A program made the position numbers and the translations under genes. A stretch of DNA of 64,000 nt from assembly GCF_019898765.1 (NCBI RefSeq), contig NZ_JAIOKB010000010.1:62001-126000 (forward strand), given 5' to 3'. Positions 28,997 to 38,094 of the stretch are shown piece after piece. The notes beneath the pieces are model-generated. The model was not told the origin of the DNA. It saw only the letters and a list, made by a program, of their open reading frames with translations, and did no database searches. The first letter of the stretch is position 1, and every line of letters starts with the position of its first letter. This DNA comes from Sphingomonas yunnanensis (GTDB taxonomy: Bacteria; Pseudomonadota; Alphaproteobacteria; Sphingomonadales; Sphingomonadaceae).

Positions 28997-29740
28997 ATGA
29001 TCGTGCGCAGCGACGAAGTTGAGGACGTGGCGGTGCCCGGCGCCGGCGCGATGCGCACCCACCTGTTCCGCCCCGCGATCGACGGGCGCTTCCCCGGCGT
29101 GCTGTTCTTCTCCGAGATCTACCAGGTAACCGCGCCGATCCGCCGGCTCGCGACGCTTCTGGCGGGCAACGGCTATGTCGTCTCGGTGCCCGAGGTCTAC
29201 CACGAGTACGAACCCGCCGGCACGGTGCTGGCCTATGACCAGCCCGGCACCGATCGCGGCAATGCGCTCAAGTTCACCAAGCCGGTCGCGCGATACGACG
29301 CCGACTCGCGCGCCGCGCTCACCGCGCTGGCGGCGCACCCGGCGTGCGACGGGCGGCTCGCCACCTTCGGGGTCTGTCTCGGCGGGCACCTCGCCTATCG
29401 CGCCGCACTCGACCCGCGGGTGGGCGCCGCCGCCTGTTTCTACGCCACCGACATCCACTCGGGCACGCTGGGCGAGGGCCGCGCCGACGACAGCCTGGCG
29501 CGCATGGACTCGCTCCAGGCCGAGGCGATGTTCGTCTGGGGCCGGCAGGACCCGCACGTGCCGTTTGCGGGGCGCGAGACGATCCGCGCGCGGCTGGAGG
29601 CGGTGGGCGCGCGCTACGAGTGGCACGAGGTCAACGCGCCGCACGCCTTCCTGCGCGACGAGGGGCCGCGCTACGACCCGGCGCTGTTCCTCCAGAGCGT
29701 GGCGTGGACGCTCGCGCTGTACCGCCGCGCACTGGGATAG
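28997..29740 (+). CDS. Dienelactone hydrolase-family protein (cytosolic)
   Basis: The 247-residue alpha/beta hydrolase carries Cys127 in FGVCLGGHLAYRAA, Asp in GRQDPHVPF and His in NAPHAFLRDEG, the DLH-type triad. It has no signal peptide. FPGVLFFSEIYQVTAPIRRLATLLAGNGYVV is typical of the family. It is a second paralogue beside the exported form at 26165 but clearly diverged from it. The substrate is not known. Confidence 0.88.
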   Translation: MIVRSDEVEDVAVPGAGAMRTHLFRPAIDGRFPGVLFFSEIYQVTAPIRRLATLLAGNGYVVSVPEVYHEYEPAGTVLAYDQPGTDRGNALKFTKPVARYDADSRAALTALAAHPACDGRLATFGVCLGGHLAYRAALDPRVGAAACFYATDIHSGTLGEGRADDSLARMDSLQAEAMFVWGRQDPHVPFAGRETIRARLEAVGARYEWHEVNAPHAFLRDEGPRYDPALFLQSVAWTLALYRRALG

Positions 29741-29758
29741 CGGGTCGCGTCGGCCTAC

Positions 29759-32053
29759 TCACGCCGCGGCGCGCTGCTCCAGCGTCGCGACGAAGGCGCC
29801 GGCCGCCATCGGCCGCCCGATCAGATAGCCCTGCACCAGGTCGCAGCCGGCGTCGCGCAGCATCGCGAGGCAGCCGGGCTCCTCGATCCCCTCCGCGACC
29901 ACCTTGAGCCCGAGACCGTGCGCGAGGTCGATCGTCGAGCGCACCATCAGCGCGTCCGCCGGTTTGAGATGCGCGTGCTGGACGAAGCTGCGGTCGATCT
30001 TGAGCTCGGACAGCGGCAGCTCGCGCAGATAGGTCAGCGTCGACTGGCCGGTGCCGTAATCGTCCATCGAGATCGCCACGCCCTTGGCGCGGAAGTGGCG
30101 CAGCTGCGCGGCGGCACGCTCGGGGTCGGCGAGCGTGGCCGATTCGGTCACCTCGAAGATCAGCCGGTCGGCCGGCACCGCGCCCGAGTCGAGCAGCGTG
30201 TCGACCGCGGCGCTGAACGCCGGCTCGGCGATCAGCATCGCGGAGAGATTGATCGCGACCGAGACGTCATGCCCGCGCGCGCGCCACTCGGCGAGGTCCG
30301 CGACCGCGCGCGCGAGCACGTGGAGCGTCAGCGCGCCGATGCGATCCGCCTGTTCGGCGAGCGGGATGAACAGGTCGGGCCGGATCATCCCGCGCACCGG
30401 GTGGCGCCAGCGCACCAGCGCTTCGGCGCTGGCGACCCGATCGGTCGCGAGCGCGAGCTTGGGCTGGTAATGCACCTCGATCTCGCCGTTGGCGATCGCC
30501 TGGTCGAGCTCGCCCATCAGCACCAGCCGCCGCTCCAGCGCCTCGGCGTCGACGTGCGCGTGGCGCCAGAAGGCGCCCGCCGCGGCGGCGGCGTCGGCGG
30601 CGCGGGTGGCGCTCACCAGCCGGTCGTGGATCGTGCCCTCGCTCGCCGAGACGCCGAGATGCACCGCGGCGTCGGCGCGGCGGCCGAGGATCTCGACCGG
30701 CTCGGTCAGCGTCCCGCGCAGCGCCGCCACCAGCGCCTCGACGTCGTCACCCGGCGCGTCGACCGCGAGCAGCCGCTCGCCGACGCGGTAGACGGTCGCG
30801 CCCACCGTCGCGCCCAGCCGGTCGGCGACTCGCAGCAGAAGGTCGTGTCCCGCGCGCTCGCCCAGCAATGTGATGAGCGCGTCGGCGTTGCCGAGCGACG
30901 CCACCAGCAGCGGCACCGGCGCGGCGCCGTCCCTGTCGTGCAGCAGGGCGTAGCGATTGGGCAGGCCGGTGTCCTCGTCGACGCGGCGCTGGCGCTCGAA
31001 GCGCCGCGCGAGGTCGAGCCCGACTCGCGCCAGCCCGGCCGCGACCACCAGTACCAGCGCGGGGGCGAGCGGGAACACCGCCTGCCATGCGACCTGCGCC
31101 CACACCGCGAGCGCGAACAGGACCAGCGGAGCCACCACCGCCAGCGCCGCCGCAACCGCGCCGCGCCGCGCCCACAGCAGCGGGGCGGCGAGCAGCAGCG
31201 CCACGAGTAGCGGCAGCGCGCTGCTGCGCTCGCCCGGCACGCCCGCGAGCAGCGTCTCGGCGGCGAGCGCCTGCACCACCACGCCGGGGATCACGCCCCA
31301 GTGCGGCGTGGCGTAGCGGTCCCCCATCTCGATCGCGGTGGCCCCGATCAGCACGTCGCGCCCGCGCACCGCGGCCGCGTCGAAGCGACCGTCGCGCACC
31401 GCGACGAAGCTCAGCCGCGGCAGCCGCGTCGGGTCGATCCCGCCGTCGATCGGGAAGAAGGTGTCGGCCGCGCCCGAGCGATGCGCGATCAGCGCGGAGA
31501 GCGTCGGCCGTGGCGTGCCCGCGGTGACGGTGCCGAAGGGCGCGCGGCGGACGATGCCGTCCGCGTCGGGCTGCATGCTGACCGAGGCGAGCGCGGCGCC
31601 GGCGCGCAGCGCGGGCAGCGGCAGCGAGTCGATCGTGCGGCGGTCGCCCAGGCGCGCGCGCTGCGCGAAGGTGGGCAGCGCGATCAGGCCGGGCGCGCGC
31701 GCGATCGCCCGCGCCAGCGCGGCGTCACCCGCGCCGGGACCGGCCGAGGAGAAGTCGACGTCGAAGGTGATCGAGGCGGCACCCGCGGCGCGCAGCCGGT
31801 CGACCGCGCGCGCATAATGGTCGCGCGACCAGGGCCACTCGCGGATCGCGGCGACGCTCGCGGCGTCCATCTCGACGACCACCACCTGCCCGCTCGGCGC
31901 GCGCACCCAGGCGGCGGCGCGCGGTGGGTCGAGCAGCCGGTCGACCCGCTCGCCCAGCCCGCTCAGTGCGGTGAGCAGCGCGAGCGCGAGCGCGCCGGCG
32001 AGGGCGAGCCCGCGGCGGTGGCGCAGCAGGGCGCGGAGGCGGCGGCTCAGCAT
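29759..32053 (-). CDS. CHASE2 sensor, degenerate GGDEF, EAL c-di-GMP phosphodiesterase
   Basis: The 764-residue protein has an N-terminal membrane helix, a periplasmic CHASE2 domain (about 45-270), three or four further helices (about 285-365) and a cytosolic part. The GGDEF-like region begins DEDTGLPNRYALL but reads RVGERLL where GGDEF is expected, so cyclase activity is unlikely. The EAL domain is intact: AEALVRW near residue 543, NLSAM, FEVTESA, DDYGTGQSTLTYL, LKIDRSFV and AEGIEE. It should hydrolyse c-di-GMP in response to a periplasmic signal. The downstream end points at a dienelactone hydrolase gene. Its 5' end follows the TpsB gene on the same strand, 268 bp away with a repeat pair between. 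ATG at 32053 starts just before the first membrane helix. Confidence 0.9.
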   Translation of the reverse strand: MLSRRLRALLRHRRGLALAGALALALLTALSGLGERVDRLLDPPRAAAWVRAPSGQVVVVEMDAASVAAIREWPWSRDHYARAVDRLRAAGAASITFDVDFSSAGPGAGDAALARAIARAPGLIALPTFAQRARLGDRRTIDSLPLPALRAGAALASVSMQPDADGIVRRAPFGTVTAGTPRPTLSALIAHRSGAADTFFPIDGGIDPTRLPRLSFVAVRDGRFDAAAVRGRDVLIGATAIEMGDRYATPHWGVIPGVVVQALAAETLLAGVPGERSSALPLLVALLLAAPLLWARRGAVAAALAVVAPLVLFALAVWAQVAWQAVFPLAPALVLVVAAGLARVGLDLARRFERQRRVDEDTGLPNRYALLHDRDGAAPVPLLVASLGNADALITLLGERAGHDLLLRVADRLGATVGATVYRVGERLLAVDAPGDDVEALVAALRGTLTEPVEILGRRADAAVHLGVSASEGTIHDRLVSATRAADAAAAAGAFWRHAHVDAEALERRLVLMGELDQAIANGEIEVHYQPKLALATDRVASAEALVRWRHPVRGMIRPDLFIPLAEQADRIGALTLHVLARAVADLAEWRARGHDVSVAINLSAMLIAEPAFSAAVDTLLDSGAVPADRLIFEVTESATLADPERAAAQLRHFRAKGVAISMDDYGTGQSTLTYLRELPLSELKIDRSFVQHAHLKPADALMVRSTIDLAHGLGLKVVAEGIEEPGCLAMLRDAGCDLVQGYLIGRPMAAGAFVATLEQRAAA

Positions 32054-32141
32054 GCGGCGGCCGTCCGGGGATCGGCGGCGGCGGTGAGGCTGACGCCCCC
32101 GTCGCTGCCGGCAGTCGGGGTGCGCGCCTCTCTGCTCCATG

Positions 32142-32235
32142 CGTCGCCCCGGCGAAGGCCGGGGCCCAGTTGGGCGAACCGCCGTGGCTTTCCCGCGACG
32201 TCCCCCAACTGGACCCCGGCGTCCGCCGGGCAGGC
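32142..32235. repeat. Family-A palindrome pair (CCCCGGCGAAGGCCGGGG variant)
   Basis: CGTCGCCCCGGC-GAAGGCCGGGGCCCA is mirrored by TGGACCCCGGCGTCCGCCGGGCAGGC, with a second inner inverted pair GTTGGG/CCCAAC. It lies between the CHASE2-EAL and TpsB genes. Confidence 0.7.
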
Positions 32236-32321
32236 ACGTAAGAGGATCGGGGATCCGGCGATCGCAGCGGGCTCGCACACCAGCGGTATACGACGTGCCA
32301 CCTCTCCCACGCCGCGCCGCA

Positions 32322-33980
32322 TCAGAACACCCGCGACAGCCGCAGCGAGATGCGCGGCCGGCGATTGCCGGTGTCGAACCGGTCGGCGTTGAGCGGGAAG
32401 GCGACCTCGACCATGCCGTCGAGCCGCCCCGCGCCGGCGCGCACGCCCAGGCCGGTCGAGGCGAGCGTGCCGCCGCCGAAGCCGTCGCGCAGGTTGGTGA
32501 CGCGGCCCCCGTCGACGAAGGCGTAGCCCTGCGCGCGGTCGATCACGCCGGGCAGCACGCGCCCCGCGTCGGCGCGGAGCTCGGCCGAGGCCATCGCGCC
32601 CTGGTCACCGGTGCGCTCGGCATAGTCATAGCCGCGCGCGAAACCGGGGCCGCCGAGCCCGATCTCGGCGGTGGCGAGGAGCGGGCGCGAGGCGAGCTGC
32701 GCCGCGCCCGCCAGTACCGCGCTGAACGGCCCGCCGAGCCGGCGCGTATAGTCCATCTGCCACGTCGCCAGCACGAAGCGCGCGTCGCCGTCGGCGCGCG
32801 ACAGCAGCGCGTCGCCGGCGTGACTCACCCCGGCGAGCGGCAGCCCGATCACGCCGGCGAGCTCGCCGCGCAGCGTGCCGCCGGCGACGCTCGCCTGGCC
32901 GTTGAGCGAGGCGGTCGCGGTGGCGAGGCGGTCGCGCCGCAGCCGCGCGCCCCGGAGCGTCTGGGTCACCGTCACCGCGCGCAGCTCGGCAGTGCCCCAC
33001 AGGCTGCGTGCGCGGGTGCGCACCAGTGCGCGCGTGTAGCTCACCGACAGGTCGCCGCTGCGCCCCACCACGTCGAGCGGCGCCAGCGCCGCGCCGGGGT
33101 TGGAGCGCGCGATCGAGCCCGCCACCGCCAGCACCGACCCGACCGAGTCGACCGGTGCGGCGTAGCGCGCGCGCAGGAAGGCGAACTCGCTCGGCTCGAA
33201 CGGGGTCTGCGCCACGATCAGCGCGAGCTCGTCGCCGTCGCCCGCGAGCCCCCGCAGGCTCGCGAGCAGGGTGGAGCGCACGGGGCCGACCTCGGCGCTG
33301 CCGCGATTGTCGATCTGCGCGTAGGCGCTGGCGCGGTCGCTCGCGATCGTCACCAGCAGGATCCCGAACCCGTCCTGGCGGACGTAGCGGGTGTCGCTCA
33401 CGCGCACGCCGGGGACGTCGCCGACCAGCAGCAGCGCGCGCTCGAGCATCTTCTGCGTCACCGCGCCGCGCCCGGTGAGCGCGTGGACCAGCAGCGTGTC
33501 GGCGGCCTCGCTGCGCGCGCCGATCACGCGCACCGCGTCGATCCGGCCGAGCTCCACCTCCACCGCGAGCACCCCGTCCGCCATCGGCTGCGTCGCGACC
33601 GAGGCGGTGGCGAAGGGATAGCCGCGCGCGCGCACCGCGCCCGCCACCTGTCCCGCGAGCGTCGCCAGCGCGGCGCGGTCGAGCGCGCGGCCGATCACCT
33701 GGGTCACCGCGGCGGCATAGGCCGAGTCGGGCACGCCCTCGGCGCCGCGCACGCGCACCGCGCGGACGGGCGGGGTCAGCGCCGCGCCCGCGGCGGCGCG
33801 GCTGGCGGCGTCGACCTCGGTCGGCCGCGCGTGCTCGGGCTGCTCGAGCGAGGGGCGCGGCAGCGCGCGCGCCGCGATCGTCGGGTCGGCGCGGTCGAGC
33901 GCGGTCTGTGCCGCCGCCGGCGTGAGCGCCAGCGCGGCACTGCCCAGCAGCGTCAGACGGATCGTGGAAGTAGCTCGCAT
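32322..33980 (-). CDS. ShlB/FhaC/HecB-type (TpsB) outer-membrane transporter
   Basis: The 552-residue precursor has a signal peptide (MRATSTIRLTLLGSAALALTPAAAQ), an N-terminal plug/POTRA part (VRAVRVRGAEGVPDSAYAAAV..VIGRALDRAALATLAGQVAGAVRARGYPFATASVATQ) and a C-terminal 16-strand barrel. The barrel includes the family-like GLGGPGFARGYDYAERTGDQGAMASAELR, and the protein ends in Phe (SLRLSRVF). TpsB proteins export one large TpsA adhesin or toxin. No TpsA with a TPS domain was found in the window. The divergent neighbour is a FecR-domain protein and the downstream same-strand gene is the CHASE2-EAL protein. Confidence 0.88.
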   Translation of the reverse strand: MRATSTIRLTLLGSAALALTPAAAQTALDRADPTIAARALPRPSLEQPEHARPTEVDAASRAAAGAALTPPVRAVRVRGAEGVPDSAYAAAVTQVIGRALDRAALATLAGQVAGAVRARGYPFATASVATQPMADGVLAVEVELGRIDAVRVIGARSEAADTLLVHALTGRGAVTQKMLERALLLVGDVPGVRVSDTRYVRQDGFGILLVTIASDRASAYAQIDNRGSAEVGPVRSTLLASLRGLAGDGDELALIVAQTPFEPSEFAFLRARYAAPVDSVGSVLAVAGSIARSNPGAALAPLDVVGRSGDLSVSYTRALVRTRARSLWGTAELRAVTVTQTLRGARLRRDRLATATASLNGQASVAGGTLRGELAGVIGLPLAGVSHAGDALLSRADGDARFVLATWQMDYTRRLGGPFSAVLAGAAQLASRPLLATAEIGLGGPGFARGYDYAERTGDQGAMASAELRADAGRVLPGVIDRAQGYAFVDGGRVTNLRDGFGGGTLASTGLGVRAGAGRLDGMVEVAFPLNADRFDTGNRRPRISLRLSRVF

Positions 33981-34139
33981 GCGGACGCCCCTGTTGTCGC
34001 GACGCGGCCTAGGCGGGGGCGGGTTCCGATTTGGTTACTTCGATCGCGGCATTTCATTAACCACCCGCTCTAAGTTGTTCGCAACGCTCTCCTTCTACTC
34101 GGCTGAATCGGTTCGCCTGGCGGGCCAAGGGAGATTCAC
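33981..34139. promoter_or_regulatory. Divergent promoter region of TpsB and FecR genes
   Basis: This 159-bp gap is visibly richer in A and T than its surroundings around 34030-34100 (GATTTGGTTACTTCG, TTTCATTAACC, CTAAGTTGTTCGC). It must hold the start signals for both genes. No consensus promoter can be fixed. A GGGAG site lies just before the FecR ATG. Confidence 0.4.
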
Positions 34140-36104
34140 ATGCGTAAGCCGATCCTGGCGCTGCTCGCCGCCTCCACTGCTGGTCTGGCTCTGCCCGCGG
34201 CCGCCGGGCCGGTCGGCTGGCGAATCAGCGAGGCGATGGGCGACGTGCAGGTGACGCGCTCGGGCGTGTCGAAGGTCGCCACGCGCGGCAGCGCGATCGC
34301 GGCGGGGGACACCGTGACGACTGCCAAGGGCGCGCGCGCGGTGCTGGTGCGCGGCACCGAGTTCATGCTGGTCGCGCCGGGCTCGCGGCTGACGCTGCCC
34401 GCCGCGACCGAGACCAAGGGGATGACTCGGATCGTCGAGGAGTTCGGCGACGTCGTCTTCATGATCAAGAAGAAGATAACGCCGCATTTCGAGGTGCAGA
34501 CGCCGTACCTCGCCGCGGTGGTGAAGGGGACGACCTTCAGCGTCAGCGTCGGCGGCGCGGGCAGCGCGTTGCAGGTGATCGAGGGCGCGGTCGAGGTCGC
34601 CACCAGCGACGGGGGCGCGCACGACCTGCTCACCCCGGGCGCGGTGGCGCAGGTCGGCGCCGACGACCGCTTCCGCATGGCGATCGAGCGCGACGGCGTA
34701 CGTCGCGTGATCGAGTCGCCGGCGCGGCCGAAGGAGGCGCCGGTGCCCGCGCTCGCGGTCGCGGTGGAGACCGCCGCGGCACCCGAGCCGGCTCCCGCCC
34801 CCGCTCCCGCGACGGCCGGCGAGGCGGCGCCGGCGTCGCTCGCCGCCGCTACCCCCGCGGTCGCGACGGAGCCGGCGGTGGCGAGCGCCGCGCCGGCGGC
34901 CGCGGCGCCGACGGTGATCGCGGTGAGCGAGACGGTCTATGCCGCGCCGGTCGCGCTGGCGGACACCACCGGCGGGCTCGTCCAGGGCACCACCGCGGCG
35001 GCGGGCGGCGCCAGCGCGGCGCTCGCGGCAGTGGCGAGCGCGACTCGCACCGCGGCCGAGGCCTCGACCACGACGGTCAAGGCGGTCGAGGTCGCCACCG
35101 AGATCGCGGCGGCGCGCACCGAGCAGGCGGTGGCCAGCGCGGCGGCCGAGAGGAGCGCGGCCCAGGCTACCGCCTCGGCGGCGGCCAAGGCGGCGGCCGA
35201 GCAGGCCGCGACCGCGGCAGCGCAGCAGGCCCAGGCGACCCAGGCGGCGGCCGCAGCCTCCTCGCTGGCGGCGGCGCAGGCGGGTGCCGAGCAGGAGCAG
35301 GCCGCGGCGGCGCGCGTGGCGGCGATGGCGCAGGCCGAGGCGAGCGCCAAGGCCGCCCAGGACGCGCTCGCGGCGCAGCAGCAGCTCGCCGCGAGCCAGG
35401 CGTCCGAGGCGGAGGCGCAGGCGCGCGCCGCGGCCGAGGCGGCCGCGGCGAGCGCCGCGCAGGCCCAGGCGGAGGCCAATGCCGCGACGATGGCGCAGGC
35501 GGCGGAGGCGGCGCGCCAGGCGGCCGCGGCGGCGGAGTCAGCCGCCGAGGCGCAGCAGGGCGCTGATCCGGCCGCGCGCGCGGTGGCGGCGCAGGCGGTC
35601 GCGGCGGCACAGGCACAGGCCGCGCAGGCCCAGTCGGCCGCTCAGGCGGCGTCGCAGGGAGCGAGCAACGCCGCCGTCGCGGCGGCGCGGGCTGCGGGTG
35701 ACAAGGCGGCGCGCGACGCCGCCAAGGCGCTGACCGACGCCGCTGTGCAGAAGGCGGCGCAGGATGCGGCGAAGGCCGCCGAGCAGGCCCAGAAGGCAGC
35801 CGACCAGGCTGCCAAGGCCGCCGCCGACAAGGCCGCCAAGGATGCCGAGAAGGCCGCCAAGGACGCCGACAAGGCCGCGAAGGATCAGGAGAAAACGCTG
35901 AAGGAAGCCGCCGATCAGGCCGCCAAGGCCGCGGCCGACGCCGCCAAGGAGCAGGAGAAGACTGCCAAGGACGCGCAGAAGGCCGCCGACGACGCTGCCA
36001 AGGCGGCGCAGAAGGCGGCGGACGATGCCGCCAAGAAGCCGCTTCCCGGCCCGCTCGATCCGATCAAGCAGGTGGTCGACCTGTTTCTGCCGAAGAAGCC
36101 CTGA
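34140..36104 (+). CDS. FecR-domain protein with a very long Ala-rich coiled-coil tail
   Basis: The 654-residue precursor has a signal peptide (MRKPILALLAASTAGLALPAAA). A FecR domain follows (about 30-185: GWRISEAMGDVQVTRSG, AKGARAVLVRGTEFMLVAPGSRLTLP, FEVQTPYLAAVVKGTTFSV). Then come a Pro/Ala linker (about 200-280), about 230 residues of Ala with Gln, Glu and Ser, and from about 510 a Lys/Asp-rich heptad-like run (AAKDAEKAAKDADKAAKDQE) ending DPIKQVVDLFLPKKP. The tail should form a long periplasmic or surface helix, TolA-like in composition. It lacks the transmembrane helix of classical FecR anti-sigma factors, and no sigma factor or TonB receptor gene is nearby. Confidence 0.82.
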   Translation: MRKPILALLAASTAGLALPAAAGPVGWRISEAMGDVQVTRSGVSKVATRGSAIAAGDTVTTAKGARAVLVRGTEFMLVAPGSRLTLPAATETKGMTRIVEEFGDVVFMIKKKITPHFEVQTPYLAAVVKGTTFSVSVGGAGSALQVIEGAVEVATSDGGAHDLLTPGAVAQVGADDRFRMAIERDGVRRVIESPARPKEAPVPALAVAVETAAAPEPAPAPAPATAGEAAPASLAAATPAVATEPAVASAAPAAAAPTVIAVSETVYAAPVALADTTGGLVQGTTAAAGGASAALAAVASATRTAAEASTTTVKAVEVATEIAAARTEQAVASAAAERSAAQATASAAAKAAAEQAATAAAQQAQATQAAAAASSLAAAQAGAEQEQAAAARVAAMAQAEASAKAAQDALAAQQQLAASQASEAEAQARAAAEAAAASAAQAQAEANAATMAQAAEAARQAAAAAESAAEAQQGADPAARAVAAQAVAAAQAQAAQAQSAAQAASQGASNAAVAAARAAGDKAARDAAKALTDAAVQKAAQDAAKAAEQAQKAADQAAKAAADKAAKDAEKAAKDADKAAKDQEKTLKEAADQAAKAAADAAKEQEKTAKDAQKAADDAAKAAQKAADDAAKKPLPGPLDPIKQVVDLFLPKKP

Positions 36105-36168
36105 CGGTCGGCCATTGCACCCTCGCCGGGCGCGCGACATGAAGGCGCGTCGCACCGGGAGAGAGTGA

Positions 36169-37995
36169 ATGCGTCTGAACGCCGCGCTGTTGTTGACGTC
36201 GACCCTCGCGCTGGTCGCCGCCGCGCCCGCGCCGCAGGCCGCCCCGCCCGCGGCGCCCGCGGCCGCGACCCAGGCGGTCGACCGCGCGCTGCTCGCCTTC
36301 CTCGACCAGGCGTTCGACGAACAGCTCGCGCTCAGCCCCGAGGGCCAGACCCAGCTCGGGCTGAAGACCGGCGAGGACCGGCTCGACGACTACACCGACG
36401 CCGCGCAGGTGCGCGCGCGCGACCTCGCCGAGCGCCAGCTCGCCGAGCTGCACCGGCGCTTTCGTCCCGAGCAGCTCGGCGAGTCGGCGCGGGTGAGCTA
36501 CCGCCTGTTCGAGGAGCAGGTGGCGCGCGACCGCGCCTCGTTCCGCTTTCGCCAGCTGCGCTTCCCGGTCTCGACCAACGGCAGCCCGGCGGGCGCGATC
36601 CCGGTGCTGTTGATCAACAACCACCGCGTCGATACCGTCGCCGACGCGCGCGCCTACATCGCGCGGCTGCGCGACACCGAGCGCGTGATGCGCGAGGTCG
36701 CCGCGACGATGCGCGCGCAGGCGGCCAAGGGGATCATCCCCAACCAGGTCAATTTCGCCCCGGCGCGCGCGGACGCGCTCAAGGTCGTCACCGGCGCGCC
36801 GTTCGACGCCGGCCCCGACTCCACGCTGCTCGCCGACTTCCGCAAGAAGGTTACCGCGCTCGATGCCCCGGCCGCGACCAAGGCGCAGCTGCTCGCCGAC
36901 ACCACCGCCGCGCTCAAGGGCCCGTTCCGCCAGGGCTATGCCGTGCTGATCGCGGCGCTGGACGAGATCGCGCCCAGGGCGACGGGCAATTACGGCGCGT
37001 GGCACCTGCCGGACGGCGCGGCCTATTACGCCGACCGATTGCGCGAATCGACCACCACCGATCTCAGCGCCGAGCAGATCCACCAGCTCGGGCTCCAGCA
37101 GGTGGCGGCGATCCGCGGCGAGATGGAGGCCGTCAAGCGCCAGGTCGGCTTCACCGGCACGCTGGAGCAGTTCTTCGACAAGGTCCGCACCGACCCGTCG
37201 CTCAAATATCCCAACACCGCGGCAGGCCGCGAGCAGTATCTCGGCGACGCGCGCGCGGTGATCGCGGGGGTGATGGCGGCGGCGCCGGGCTACTTCCGCG
37301 TGCTCCCCAAGGCGCCGCTGGAGGTGCGCGCGGTCGAGAAGTGGCGCGAGGGAACCGCCTCCACCGCTTTCTACAACCCGCCCTCGGCGGACGGCACGCG
37401 GCCGGGCATCTATTACGTCAATCTGGTCGACATGAACCAGACGCAGAAGGTGCAGGTCGACGGTATCGCCGCGCACGAGGGAGCGCCGGGGCACCATTTC
37501 CAGATCGCGCGCCAGCAGGAGCTGGCCGACCTGCCCAAGTTCCGCAAGTTCGGCGGCTACGGCGCCTATATGGAGGGCTGGGGGCTCTATTCGGAGCGGC
37601 TGGCCGACGAGATGGGCGTGTACAAGACGCCATACGATCGCTTCGGCATGCTGTCGCTGCAGGTGTGGCGCGCGATCCGGCTGGTGCTCGACACCGGCAT
37701 CCATTCCAAGAGATGGACGCGCGATCAGGCGATCGCCTATTTCCGCGCCAACAGCTCGGTGTCGGACACCGACATCGCGCGCGAGGTCGACCGTTATTTC
37801 AACTGGCCGGGGCAGGCGACCAGCTACATGGTCGGCGAGCTCAAGATCGCCGAGCTGCGCGCGCGCGCCGAGCGCGAACTCGGGCCGAGGTTCGACATCC
37901 GCGACTTCCACGAGGCGGTACTGAGCCAGGGTGCGCTGCCGCTCGGCGTGTTGGAGGAGCAGGTCGCCCGCTATATCGCGGCGAAGAAGGGGTAA
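36169..37995 (+). CDS. DUF885-family exported metallopeptidase-like protein
   Basis: The 608-residue precursor has a signal peptide (MRLNAALLLTSTLALVAAAPAPQ). The DUF885 features are visible: RVDTVADARAYIARLRD, FYNPPSADGTRPGIYYVNL, the metal-motif candidate AAHEGAPGHHFQIARQQE, GYGAYMEGWGLYSERLADEMG and SVSDTDIAREVDRYFNWPGQATSYMVGELKI. The HEGAPGHH motif suggests a zinc-dependent peptidase or carboxypeptidase. The substrate is unknown. GGGAGAGAG precedes the ATG. It lies 64 bp after the FecR gene but has no evident link to it. Confidence 0.88.
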   Translation: MRLNAALLLTSTLALVAAAPAPQAAPPAAPAAATQAVDRALLAFLDQAFDEQLALSPEGQTQLGLKTGEDRLDDYTDAAQVRARDLAERQLAELHRRFRPEQLGESARVSYRLFEEQVARDRASFRFRQLRFPVSTNGSPAGAIPVLLINNHRVDTVADARAYIARLRDTERVMREVAATMRAQAAKGIIPNQVNFAPARADALKVVTGAPFDAGPDSTLLADFRKKVTALDAPAATKAQLLADTTAALKGPFRQGYAVLIAALDEIAPRATGNYGAWHLPDGAAYYADRLRESTTTDLSAEQIHQLGLQQVAAIRGEMEAVKRQVGFTGTLEQFFDKVRTDPSLKYPNTAAGREQYLGDARAVIAGVMAAAPGYFRVLPKAPLEVRAVEKWREGTASTAFYNPPSADGTRPGIYYVNLVDMNQTQKVQVDGIAAHEGAPGHHFQIARQQELADLPKFRKFGGYGAYMEGWGLYSERLADEMGVYKTPYDRFGMLSLQVWRAIRLVLDTGIHSKRWTRDQAIAYFRANSSVSDTDIAREVDRYFNWPGQATSYMVGELKIAELRARAERELGPRFDIRDFHEAVLSQGALPLGVLEEQVARYIAAKKG

Positions 37996-38094
37996 GCGGC
38001 CGGGCGCCCCATTCGCGCTTGACTGCGCCGCGGCCCGGAGGCACCCGGCGGGGATCGCGGGCGACCGTCCGCCCGCGCCCGGAGGAGTGAGCCC

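Noticed and set aside
32322..36104. FecR protein as a classical anti-sigma factor for iron uptake
   Set aside because: It has a cleavable signal, no transmembrane helix and no ECF sigma or TonB-dependent receptor neighbour.
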